From the NCBI GenBank assembly GCA_003519585.1, contig DOWL01000155.1, forward strand, positions 25,978-43,790: a stretch of 17,813 nt of DNA. Reading direction: 5' to 3'. A program made the translations under genes and the position numbers. This DNA comes from Nocardioides sp. GTDB taxonomy: Bacteria > Actinomycetota > Actinomycetes > Propionibacteriales > Nocardioidaceae. The notes beneath the pieces were generated by a model. The model did no database searches, was not told the origin of the DNA, and saw only the letters and a list, made by a program, of their open reading frames with translations. The stretch's first letter is position 1; each line of letters opens with the position of its first letter. This document shows, in pieces, positions 8,643-15,515 of this stretch.

Positions 8643-11255
8643 GTGCTGCTCGAACGCGAGCTCCAGCTCGCCGCACTCGACGAGTACGCCGCCGAGGCGT
8701 GGCGCGGCGAGGGACGACTGGTCCTGGTCTCCGGCGAGGCCGGAGTCGGCAAGTCTGCACTCGTCGAGGAGGTCGAACGACGCCACCCAGACGCGCGCTG
8801 GGCGTGGGGCTCGTGCGACGGGCTGTTCACGCCGCGGCCACTGGGACCGCTGCTGGACATCGCCGCTCAGCTCGGCGGCACACTGCACGAGACCACGAGC
8901 GGTGGCCCCACCCGTGAGGAGATCTTCCAGGCGCTGCTCGGCAGCCTGGCCGGGCCGGAACCCACCGCCCTGGTGTTCGAGGACGTGCACTGGGCCGACG
9001 AGGCGACGCTGGACCTGCTCCGATTCGTCGGCAAGCGGCTGCGGAACCTCCCGGCGCTGGTCCTGGTCACCTACCGCGACGACGAGCTCGCTCCCGGCCA
9101 CCCTCTGCGCAGGTGCCTCGCCCAGCTCGCCACCGAGCGCAGCACCCGCCGGATCGACGTACCACGCCTGACGCCGGCCGGGGTCCGGGTGCTCGCCGAC
9201 GGCTCCGGGCTGTCCGCCGAGGAGCTGCACCACCTGACCGGCGGCAATCCGTTCTTCGTGGCGGAGCTGCTCCGCGACCGCGGCAACCAGCTGCCGGCCT
9301 CGGCCCGCGAGGCGGTGCTCGGGCGCGTCGACGCCTTGGAGCGGCCAGCGCGACGAGCTTTGGAAGTCGCCGCATTGCTCGGTTCGCGGGTCGACCTGGA
9401 CCTGTTGCACGCGGTGGCCGTCCCGACGACGGACGCGCTGGACGAGCTGCTCGACTCCGGGCTGCTGGTGTCGGACGAGGGAACGCTCCGGTTCCGGCAC
9501 GAGATCACCCGGCGTGCCGTGGAGGACGACCTGCCCGCGCATCGCAGTGCACCGCTGCACGGCCGGATCCTGGCGCTGCTCCGCGCCGCCGGCTGCGACG
9601 ACGACGCCCGGCTCGCCTACCACGCCGAGGGTGCCGCGGATGCGGTGGCCGCGCAGGCACACGCGACGCTGGCTGCGGAGTACGCCGCCTCACTCGGGTC
9701 GCACCGCGAGGCGGCAGCGCAGTACGAACGGGCCCTGCGCTGGGCCGGAGCCGGCGACGATCGCACTCGCGCCCTGCTCCTCGACGGCCTGGCCGACGAG
9801 TACGGCCTGCTCGACCGATGGGAGGACTCGCTCGAGACCCGGGAGACCGCCCTGGGGCTGTGGCGGGTCGTGGGTGACGAGGTGCGGGAGGGTGACGGCG
9901 TACGCCGGCTCTCGTCGGCGTACTGGCGGCTGTGCCGGGGCCCCGAGGCGGTTGCGGCGGCCAGGTCGGCGGTGTCACTCCTCGAGCCGCACGGGAGCTC
10001 CGAGGAGCTGGCCCGGGCGTGGACCGAGCTGGCCGCGCAGTCGGTGGCCAACGGCGAGCACGCGGCCGCCCTCGAGCTGAGCGAACGAGCCCTCCGGGTC
10101 GCGGAGCTGCTCGGGCTGCCCGATGTGACGAGCGATCTGCTCAACACCATCGGGTGCGTGCACCAGACCCTCGGCCAGCCGTGGCGGGATGACCTCGATC
10201 GCGCCCTGGCCGTCGCGCTCGAGGCCGGCGCCGACAAGCAGATCGGCAGGGCCTACGCCAACCTCCAGGCGATGAGCTGGGCAAGCCTGGACTTCACCCG
10301 GGCCGAGTCGGTCTACCGGGAAGGTCTGGAGTACTGCGAGGCCCACGACATCCCGACCTACGCCAACTGCCTGATCGCGGGCCAGGTCGACGTCCTCGAG
10401 GCGACCGGCCGCTTCGACGAGGCGGTGCAGCTCGGGCGGGACCGGATGGCCGTCGCCGACCTCTCCCCCATCAACAAGCTCTCGACGCACATCACGCTAG
10501 GGAAGATCGGGGCCAGACGCGGAGACCCGGCAGCTTGGGGACACCTGGACACGGCGTTGGCCGACGGGCTCGCGCTCGACGAGGAGCAGTACCTGGTGGT
10601 CATCCACCTCGCGCGGGCCGAGGCGTACTGGTTCGAAGGCGATCTGGAGCCCACGCTGGGCGAGTTGCGCCATGCAGCGCGGGCCAACCACGGGGCCGAT
10701 CCACTGTCGCGAGGGATCCTGAACACCTGGCTCGCGCGGCTCGGCCAGGACGCGTTGCCGGGGCCGATGGAGCCGCCGTACGCCGCCCAGCTGAGTGGGG
10801 AGGTGGTGGCGACAGTCCGGCTGTGGGACGACCTCGGGGCGCCGTACGACGCCGCGCTGACGCTGCTCGACAGCACCGACGAGGACCACTGGCGCGAGGC
10901 CGCGACCAGGTTCGATGCGCTGGGCGCCGAGGCAGCGGCCCGGATCGCCCGCCGGAAGCTGCGCGATGCTGGCGCCAAGGGGATCTCGGCCGGACCGCGG
11001 CGGACCACCCGTGGGCACCCGAAGGGGCTGACCCGGCGCGAGGCGGAGGTGCTGCGCGAGCTGGCGGCCGATCTCACCAACGAGGAGATCGCCGGGCGGC
11101 TGGTCATCTCCCCCAAGACCGTCGACCACCATGTCTCGGCGGTGCTCACCAAGCTCGGCGTACCCAACCGCCGCGCGGCGATCACCGAGGCCCGGAGGCT
11201 GGGCCTCCTGGACGAGCCCCGCGGACAACCTGGGGAGCCGGTCGTCACAACCTAG
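8643..11255 (+). CDS. LuxR-family transcriptional regulator with N-terminal AAA/STAND ATPase (LAL type)
   Basis: This 870-residue cytoplasmic regulator has a P-loop ATPase with Walker A GEAGVGKS at 31-38 and Walker B-like ALVFEDVHWADE at 109-120. A winged-helix section follows (TGGNPFFVAELLRDRG near 200), then a long alpha-helical, TPR-like sensor region (about 330-720), and a C-terminal LuxR helix-turn-helix at about 794-857 (LTRREAEVLRELAADLTNEEIA, then SPKTVDHHVSAVLTKLGV). ATP-bound forms of this family oligomerise on DNA in response to a ligand or partner protein; the signal here is unknown. The GTG start is supported by the domain beginning immediately (LLERELQLAAL) and by a -10-like hexamer 6 bases upstream. 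The last bases overlap a direct repeat in front of the nickel-binding protein gene, so that gene is a plausible target. The reading frame is intact. Confidence 0.9.
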   Translation: MLLERELQLAALDEYAAEAWRGEGRLVLVSGEAGVGKSALVEEVERRHPDARWAWGSCDGLFTPRPLGPLLDIAAQLGGTLHETTSGGPTREEIFQALLGSLAGPEPTALVFEDVHWADEATLDLLRFVGKRLRNLPALVLVTYRDDELAPGHPLRRCLAQLATERSTRRIDVPRLTPAGVRVLADGSGLSAEELHHLTGGNPFFVAELLRDRGNQLPASAREAVLGRVDALERPARRALEVAALLGSRVDLDLLHAVAVPTTDALDELLDSGLLVSDEGTLRFRHEITRRAVEDDLPAHRSAPLHGRILALLRAAGCDDDARLAYHAEGAADAVAAQAHATLAAEYAASLGSHREAAAQYERALRWAGAGDDRTRALLLDGLADEYGLLDRWEDSLETRETALGLWRVVGDEVREGDGVRRLSSAYWRLCRGPEAVAAARSAVSLLEPHGSSEELARAWTELAAQSVANGEHAAALELSERALRVAELLGLPDVTSDLLNTIGCVHQTLGQPWRDDLDRALAVALEAGADKQIGRAYANLQAMSWASLDFTRAESVYREGLEYCEAHDIPTYANCLIAGQVDVLEATGRFDEAVQLGRDRMAVADLSPINKLSTHITLGKIGARRGDPAAWGHLDTALADGLALDEEQYLVVIHLARAEAYWFEGDLEPTLGELRHAARANHGADPLSRGILNTWLARLGQDALPGPMEPPYAAQLSGEVVATVRLWDDLGAPYDAALTLLDSTDEDHWREAATRFDALGAEAAARIARRKLRDAGAKGISAGPRRTTRGHPKGLTRREAEVLRELAADLTNEEIAGRLVISPKTVDHHVSAVLTKLGVPNRRAAITEARRLGLLDEPRGQPGEPVVTT

Positions 11256-11265
11256 GGAGCCGATC
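11225..11265 (+). repeat. Tandem 19-bp direct repeat with 22-bp period, upstream of the promoter of the nickel-binding protein gene
   Basis: Copies at 11225-11243 and 11247-11265 share ACAACCT(G/A)GGGAGCCG(G/A)TC with two mismatches and are separated by GTC. The start-to-start distance is 22 bp, about two helical turns. The second copy ends 4 bases before the candidate -35 at 11270. The arrangement suits a pair of activator sites on one DNA face. The first copy is in the end of the LuxR gene and the second includes its stop, so a simple local duplication is the alternative. Confidence 0.55.
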
Positions 11266-11269
11266 CCGA

Positions 11270-11298
11270 TTCGCCGGCCCCAGTGGCAGACATACCGT
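11270..11298 (+). promoter_or_regulatory. Candidate promoter of the DUF4242 gene
   Basis: TTCGCC (11270-11275) and TACCGT (11293-11298) are separated by exactly 17 bases, giving a start near 11305. The start region carries the small palindrome AGCGG-T-CCGCT (11301-11311). The -10 fits TAnnnT; the -35 is weak. The predicted leader is about 42 bases and contains a strong ribosome binding site. Confidence 0.4.
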
Positions 11299-11346
11299 CG
11301 AGCGGTCCGCTTCCACCGCACGAACCCCGCGAAAGGGGAATCTGTC

Positions 11347-11598
11347 ATGCCGCTCTACATGGACGTCCACCACCTCGACGGCCCCGTCACCATCGACGAT
11401 GTCGCCAAGGCCCACGCCGCCGACCTGGAGATCCAGGGCGACCACGACGTGAGCTACCTCCGTTACTGGGTCGACGAGGCGGCCGGCAAGATCTTCTGTC
11501 TGGTCGAGGCTCCCGACGCCGAGGCCGCGAACACCGTGCACCGCGAGGCGCACGGGCTGGTCGCCGACGAGGTGCATCTGGTCCAGGAAGGCTCCTGA
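11347..11598 (+). CDS. DUF4242 small protein, SCO4226-like nickel-binding protein
   Basis: This 83-residue soluble protein starts MPLYMDVHHLDG and contains RYWVDEAAGKIFCLVEAPDAEAA, the signature of the SCO4226-like DUF4242 family, whose Streptomyces coelicolor member was shown to be a nickel-binding ferredoxin-like dimer. Candidate metal-binding side chains here are H8, H9, H23, H65 and H69 (HREAHG) and C51. The ATG is fixed by the ribosome binding site AAAGGGGA ending 7 bases upstream; a longer in-frame extension to 11131 lies inside the LuxR gene and is rejected. It is followed by a strong hairpin and a convergent gene. The 5-prime leader has CCCC (11325-11328) able to pair with GGGG of the ribosome binding site, a weak 4-bp hairpin. 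Confidence 0.85.
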   Translation: MPLYMDVHHLDGPVTIDDVAKAHAADLEIQGDHDVSYLRYWVDEAAGKIFCLVEAPDAEAANTVHREAHGLVADEVHLVQEGS

Positions 11599-11622
11599 CC
11601 ACTCCTGACCACGCTGTGCGCG

Positions 11623-11650
11623 CCCCTCCCGATCCCGGTGTCGGGAGGGG
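11623..11650. terminator. Bidirectional-looking hairpin terminator between convergent genes
   Basis: CCCCTCCCGA (11623-11632) and TCGGGAGGGG (11641-11650) form a perfect 10-bp stem with an 8-base loop. It lies 25 bases after the DUF4242 stop and 5 bases from the end of the convergent minus-strand gene. No T-run follows on the plus strand, as is usual in this phylum. Confidence 0.75.
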
Positions 11651-11654
11651 TGGG

Positions 11655-11888
11655 CTACCAGCCGTCGCCGTCGTCGCGTTGGGCGTCGCGCTCGGCCTGC
11701 CGGGCCAGGGATAGCTTCTCGTCGATCCAGAACCAAGTGCCCACGCCGACCAGCACCAGGCCCCCGCCGAGGAAGCCGAGCACCCACGTCGCGGCCGGAT
11801 AGCCTCGGTGATCTGCCGCCACCGCCAGTGCCACTCCCGCCGCTCCCCACACCGCGACCAGGGTCGCCACGAACCTCGCGAGCTCCAT
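11655..11888 (-). CDS. Small two-helix membrane protein of unknown function
   Basis: This 77-residue protein has two predicted transmembrane helices, residues 5-25 (RFVATLVAVWGAAGVALAVAA) and 34-54 (TWVLGFLGGGLVLVGVGTWFW), and a charged cytoplasmic tail (DEKLSLARQAERDAQRDDGDGW). I do not recognise a family. The frame is supported by hydrophobic composition and by its fit between a terminator hairpin and a divergent neighbour. The ATG at 11888 has no Shine-Dalgarno sequence. TGTGAT ends 6 bases upstream and may be a weak -10. Only 32 bp, or 14 bp with the alternative start, separate its start from that of the divergent lytic transglycosylase. Confidence 0.6.
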   Translation of the reverse strand: MELARFVATLVAVWGAAGVALAVAADHRGYPAATWVLGFLGGGLVLVGVGTWFWIDEKLSLARQAERDAQRDDGDGW

Positions 11889-11920
11889 GGGCCGATCACA
11901 CCATGCCTACTCTTGCCCGC

Positions 11921-12916
11921 GTGGTACGCGGACGGGTGGCGCGCTGGGCGCTGGGGGTAGCTGTCGCGGCCGCCGCGCTCACGGGGTGCACCGATCCCGA
12001 CGGAGCGGCCACCCAACCTCCGGACGCGTCCGGCGCGGATGCCAGCCCGATCCCGAACGCCGATGCGACAGACGCCTCGCCATCGCCCACGGTCGAGGCG
12101 GCCCCCGAAACGGGAGAGCCGGACCGGATCGCCGCCGTACGCCGTCCCGACACCGCGCGCGAGGCGGCCCGTCGGCTGACTTGGGCTCAACGCGTCATCG
12201 ACGACCCGTCGGCGCCACCTCGTGCACTGGTCCGCGCCGCCCGCCAGCAGCAGCTGGTCTATCGCGAGCTGGGCACCCGGTCGCGGTGGGACACCGCCGT
12301 GCTCGCCGGCGTACCCGCCGCGCTGCGCCCGCAGGTCCGGGCCAATGTCGCGTCGCGTCGGGAGTTCCGTGCCCTGCATGGCAACGACTTGGCCGACACC
12401 CTGCCCGCCTGGCGGATCGTCGCGCCCGCCCCGGCCGAGGAGTTGCTGCGCTACTACCGGCGCGGGGAGCAGAGCTACGGCATCGGCTGGGAGTACCTCG
12501 CCGCGATCAACCTCGTCGAGACCGCCATGGGGCGGATCCGCGGTACGTCGGTCGCCGGCGCCCAGGGGCCGATGCAGTTCCTACCGTCGACGTGGGCGAA
12601 GTGGGGTCGCGGCGGCGACATCGAGGACCCGCGGGACGCGATCCAGGCGGCGGCGCGCTACCTAGCGCACGATGGCGGAGCGCGCCCCGAGCGGCTGGCT
12701 GGCGCGCTGTTCCGCTACAACAACTCGCTCCACTACGTGCGCGGCGTCACCCACCTCGCCGAGGTGATGGAACACGATCCACGCGCGTTCTACGGCTACT
12801 ACCACTGGGACGTCTACTACCTCACCTCCCAGGGCGACGTGCGTCTCCCCGTCGGATACGAGCGGAAGCGACCCGTCCCGGTCGAGCGGTGGTTGGCCCG
12901 TCATCACCAGCGCTAG
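11921..12916 (+). CDS. Lytic murein transglycosylase lipoprotein (SLT/GH23-like)
   Basis: This roughly 331-residue exported lipoprotein would cleave peptidoglycan glycan strands with anhydro-muramic product formation. It has a short Arg-bearing signal with lipobox LTGC (lipid-modified C23), an Ala/Pro/Asp-rich linker, and a C-terminal transglycosylase domain with the catalytic glutamate E200 in INLVETAMGR, GAQGPMQFLPSTW at 213-225 and a late ALFRYNNSLHYVRGV strand. The final FYGYYHWDVYYLTSQGD resembles tails of other Nocardioides-type transglycosylases. I prefer the GTG at 11921 because TACTCT (11908-11913) fits a -10 with 7-base spacing; ATG at 11903 gives a 337-residue form with the same signal but no ribosome binding site and would overlap the divergent gene's promoter space. 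Confidence 0.85.
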   Translation: MVRGRVARWALGVAVAAAALTGCTDPDGAATQPPDASGADASPIPNADATDASPSPTVEAAPETGEPDRIAAVRRPDTAREAARRLTWAQRVIDDPSAPPRALVRAARQQQLVYRELGTRSRWDTAVLAGVPAALRPQVRANVASRREFRALHGNDLADTLPAWRIVAPAPAEELLRYYRRGEQSYGIGWEYLAAINLVETAMGRIRGTSVAGAQGPMQFLPSTWAKWGRGGDIEDPRDAIQAAARYLAHDGGARPERLAGALFRYNNSLHYVRGVTHLAEVMEHDPRAFYGYYHWDVYYLTSQGDVRLPVGYERKRPVPVERWLARHHQR

Positions 12917-12992
12917 GGCGATCATCGTCACTATGCATTTGTTACAGCATCACAGTGCGCTCTGAGTCGACCACACAGAGGCTGGGCCGGCC

Positions 12993-13009
12993 TATTGTCG
13001 AACGACAAT
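12993..13009 (+). promoter_or_regulatory. Candidate operator-promoter: perfect palindrome over a -10 element
   Basis: ATTGTCG-AA-CGACAAT (12994-13009) is a perfect 7-bp inverted repeat with a 2-base centre. The TATTGT at 12993-12998 fits TAnnnT, so the palindrome covers the -10 and the likely start near 13005, a classic repressor position. Upstream bases 12920-12960 are AT-richer than the surroundings. The leader to the ATG at 13033 is about 28 bases and contains GGGAAGGAC. No regulator for it lies in this window. Confidence 0.55.
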
Positions 13010-13032
13010 CGACACTCTCGGGAAGGACTCTC

Positions 13033-13491
13033 ATGAGATCTGCTGTGACCTGGCTGGCCAGGGTGGCCGCCCTCACGGTATGTGGCGCGGCGGTGGCCCA
13101 ACCTGCATCGGCGGTGTACTGGCGATCGGCTGGCAATCCGTTGAACGTCTACGAGAACGGCAAGGTCCAGGGACAGGCGTACGGGAACTACTACAACAAG
13201 AACAACACGCACGCGGCGAGCCAATCGAACCGCCGTGACGCCAAGCCAGGCGGCGACGGCATCTTCGTCCACGTGGATCACTGGTACCTCGACCCGGGCC
13301 ACGGCAACTGGATCATCAACGGCACCGACCGGACCAACAACACCACCTCGGGGGCGTGGCAGGACTCCACATACACGAACGGCTTGTGGCCCTACGGCGA
13401 GACGGCACGCGGGATCATCCACGTGTGCGAGGACCACTCGTTCGCCAACGACCCGTGCTCGGAAGACGTCATTGCCTCCTTCAGCTATTGA
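13033..13491 (+). CDS. Secreted protein of unknown function, first gene of an ABC transporter unit
   Basis: This 152-residue protein has a clear Sec signal peptide with cleavage after ASA at residue 27, leaving a mature protein of about 125 residues. The mature part is rich in Tyr, Trp, His, Asn and Gly (YGNYYNKNNTHAASQSN; DHWYLDPGHGNWIINGTDRT) and has only two cysteines, C132 and C142, likely a disulfide. I do not recognise a family with confidence. The stretch AYGNYYNKNNTHAA recalls, from memory, the AYxNYxxxxxTHxA pattern of lactococcin-972 peptides, whose loci also carry ABC genes; this is a weak resemblance and needs alignment. The ATG is supported by GGGAAGGAC 6 bases upstream. Its 3-prime end overlaps the ABC ATPase start, so the two are co-translated. 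Possible roles are an exported toxin, an adhesin or a peptide precursor. Confidence 0.75.
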   Translation: MRSAVTWLARVAALTVCGAAVAQPASAVYWRSAGNPLNVYENGKVQGQAYGNYYNKNNTHAASQSNRRDAKPGGDGIFVHVDHWYLDPGHGNWIINGTDRTNNTTSGAWQDSTYTNGLWPYGETARGIIHVCEDHSFANDPCSEDVIASFSY

Positions 13492-14254
13492 GCCGGAGAC
13501 GCCAGCTCTGCTCAGCGTTCACGAACTTGGCGCCAGCCGCGGCCGCACTCCGGTCCTCTCGGGCATCTCACTGAGATTCGGCCCCGGGCTCCATGGGCTG
13601 CTAGGGGTCAACGGAGCGGGGAAGACGACGGCGCTGCTGACCATGGCCGGGGTGCTGCCGCCCGACTCCGGAGAGGTTCGCGTGGGGGGACATGACCCCT
13701 ACGCGCGGACAAGTCGGGTTGCGGCCCTCCAGCAGATCGCCTTGATCCCACAAGAGCTCGAGGTTCCGCGGCACCTGCGACTGCGCGAGTACCTGTCGTA
13801 CGTCGCTGCCCTGCGCTCGGTGCCTCGAGCCGAGCGGGCGGCTGCGGTGACCCGCGCGGCTCAGGCGGTATCCCTGGAGGAGCGGCTCGACCAGAAGCTG
13901 AGCACGCTTTCAGGAGGCATGATCCGTCGAGCGTTGATCGCCCAAGCGCTGCTCGCCGATGCGTCGGTCCTGCTGTTCGACGAATCGACGTCGGGCCTGG
14001 ACCCGACGCAGCGATCCGATGTGCGTCGCGTGATCCAACGCCTGGCCGAGACCAGGTGCTGCCTCCTGGCCAGCCACATCATCGAGGACATCCAGTACCT
14101 CGCGCAGCGGGTGGTGGTGCTGCACTGCGGCCAGGTCGTGTTCGACGGGACCCCCGAGGAGCTGGAAGCCGGGGCCGAGGACGAGCCGAGTGGGCGCGGT
14201 TCGCGGATGGAGCGGGCGTTTGTCGGGCTCACCAGCACGGCCGACGTTCCATGA
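13472..14254 (+). CDS. ABC transporter ATP-binding protein
   Basis: This roughly 260-residue ATPase energises a transporter at the inner membrane, presumably with the next two gene products. It has Walker A GVNGAGKTT (45-53), the Q-loop glutamine in LIPQELEV (about 94), signature LSGGM (146-150), Walker B LLFDES with catalytic E171, D-loop SGLDP and the switch histidine near 202 (ASHIIED). The reading frame stays open upstream into the previous gene, so the start had to be chosen: TTG at 13472 is preceded by GGAAG with 6-base spacing and keeps the first beta strand (LLSVHELG). A CTG at 13508 after GGAGA is an alternative. The overlap with the secreted-protein gene is 20 bases, and the stop overlaps the next ATG (ATGA). 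It is closest to ABC-2-type exporter ATPases. Confidence 0.85.
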   Translation: MPPSAIEPETPALLSVHELGASRGRTPVLSGISLRFGPGLHGLLGVNGAGKTTALLTMAGVLPPDSGEVRVGGHDPYARTSRVAALQQIALIPQELEVPRHLRLREYLSYVAALRSVPRAERAAAVTRAAQAVSLEERLDQKLSTLSGGMIRRALIAQALLADASVLLFDESTSGLDPTQRSDVRRVIQRLAETRCCLLASHIIEDIQYLAQRVVVLHCGQVVFDGTPEELEAGAEDEPSGRGSRMERAFVGLTSTADVP

Positions 14255-15515
14255 GTATTCGATCGAGCCTGGCCTGGCGACTGGCACCCGCATTGCTGGC
14301 CATCGAGATCGCAGTCCTGTTGTCTCGGGGCATCCCGTGGTTGGGGGAATGGGCGTGGAGCATCGACTGGACCAACGGGACAGCGATCGTGACCGGCCCG
14401 GTCGTTGCCGGCCTCGCGGCGTACGACTACGACCGGTATCGCGGCATCTCCTACGCGGAGTGGTCCAACTCCCCTCGGTGGGGTTGGCTGCATCCGGTTC
14501 CGGTCGCCGTCGGCAACGCGACGGTCGGTATCGGCGTACACGCCGGCGTGCTGGTCGGTGTCCTGGTCGCCAACCTGGCCGTCGGAGCGGGTGGAACGCC
14601 CAGCATCGCCATCCTGCTCCCCACGGCGGTCACGTTCAGCATGATCGCCGTCTGTGCCTGCCTCGGCGTGGCACTCGCCGAACTGGTCAGGACGCCTCTG
14701 TCCGCTCCGCTCGCGGCCGCGCTGCTGTTCGGCGCCACCATCGCCGGCGCCAGCCAGGACTCGTCCCTCCACGTGTTCAGAGCCGGCGGCGTGACCGGCT
14801 CGTTGGTCGGCCTCACCTGGAGCCGAGCCGGGGCCGCGGTCACGCTGGCGGCGTACGGCTCTGGGGGGCATCGGCCATGCTGCTGGCCCTTCTGCGTCGA
14901 TCGCAGGTTCGGTATCGCACGCGGATGGCGTACGTCGCCCCGGTCGTTCTCATCTTCGGAGCGCTGGCGATCCCGGCCGCTGCCAGTCCCGATCGCCTGG
15001 TTGTCGACAGGTCGCCGGGCCGCTACTCGTGTGCGGGAGACACGCCCTCGGTCTGCCTCGCAACGAGCACCAGCCGGTCACTGCCGTCGCTTACGCGTCA
15101 GCTCGACCGGCTCTCCCGACCACTGGTCCAGGCGGGCGCTCCGGTCCCGACCGTGTTTCGCCAGGTCGTCCCCGGTCAGGCATCGTCGAAGACCGATGCC
15201 CCACTGTTCCTGGAGTCGGCGGGGATCAACTCCACGACTGTCACGGCCAAGCTTGTCGCCGACTACCTGACCGTCCCGCGGGCGTGTGCTGCACTCACCT
15301 CGACGACCCCGCCTCCCGCCGAGTACTTCGCCGTGCGGTCGCTGCTGGCGAGCTGGCTCCTCCTCAGGATCGGAGAGGTCGATCTCGACCACCTGACGCG
15401 GGATGAGAGCTACCCGTGGCTCGCGCTCGCGGCCGACCGTCAGGCCGGCTGGGTCCGAAGGTCTTACGCGCAACTGTCCTCGTGCGACTTGGCGGCGGTT
15501 CGGCTTCCTCGATGA
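14251..15515 (+). pseudogene. ABC permease-like membrane protein with extracytoplasmic domain, reading frame broken by -1 shift at a G6 run
   Basis: Protein-like sequence continues for about 421 residues but needs a change of frame. The first part (14251 to about 14868, about 206 residues) has several hydrophobic segments (ALLAIEIAVLL, GTAIVTGPVVAGLAAY, VGVLVANLAVG, FSMIAVCACLGVALAEL) and runs to TLAAYGSGG. After six G bases at 14863-14868 the original frame becomes an Arg/Ser/Pro-rich shadow to a stop at 15270, while the frame one base back continues as GASAMLLALLRRSQVRYR, one more TM helix and an extracytoplasmic domain with four cysteines (RYSCAG, SVCLA, RACAAL, SSCDL). Some actinobacterial ABC-linked membrane proteins have the same layout. 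Causes could be an assembly error (seven Gs would restore the frame), a real mutation, phase variation or programmed slippage. The ATG overlaps the ATPase stop and its last stop overlaps the next ATG. Confidence 0.65.
14877..15515 (+). CDS. 3-prime part of the permease-like protein, readable as a separate ORF
   Basis: If no frameshift correction is applied, an ATG at 14877 lies 8 bases after the G-run, which could serve as a ribosome binding site. It would give a 212-residue protein with a TM helix at about 18-36 (MAYVAPVVLIFGALAIPAA) and an extracytoplasmic domain with four cysteines, C52, C60, one in RACAAL and one in SSCDL. Its stop overlaps the start of the next gene by ATGA, which supports real translation. 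Whether it is an independent gene or the second half of the broken permease is undecided; the hydrophobic run across the junction favours one gene. Confidence 0.55.
   Translation: MLLALLRRSQVRYRTRMAYVAPVVLIFGALAIPAAASPDRLVVDRSPGRYSCAGDTPSVCLATSTSRSLPSLTRQLDRLSRPLVQAGAPVPTVFRQVVPGQASSKTDAPLFLESAGINSTTVTAKLVADYLTVPRACAALTSTTPPPAEYFAVRSLLASWLLLRIGEVDLDHLTRDESYPWLALAADRQAGWVRRSYAQLSSCDLAAVRLPR

Noticed and set aside
12984..12992. GGCCGGCC palindrome upstream of the secreted-protein gene
   Set aside because: Short GC palindromes are expected by chance at this base composition; the nearby ATTGTCG dyad is far less likely by chance.
13487..13489. ATT start codon for the ABC ATPase overlapping the upstream stop
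   Set aside because: ATT starts are very rare and the TTG at 13472 has a proper ribosome binding site.
14869..15270. Continuation of the first permease frame after the G-run
   Set aside because: Composition becomes Arg/Ser/Pro-rich and loses hydrophobic segments, while the neighbouring frame carries a TM helix and paired cysteines.
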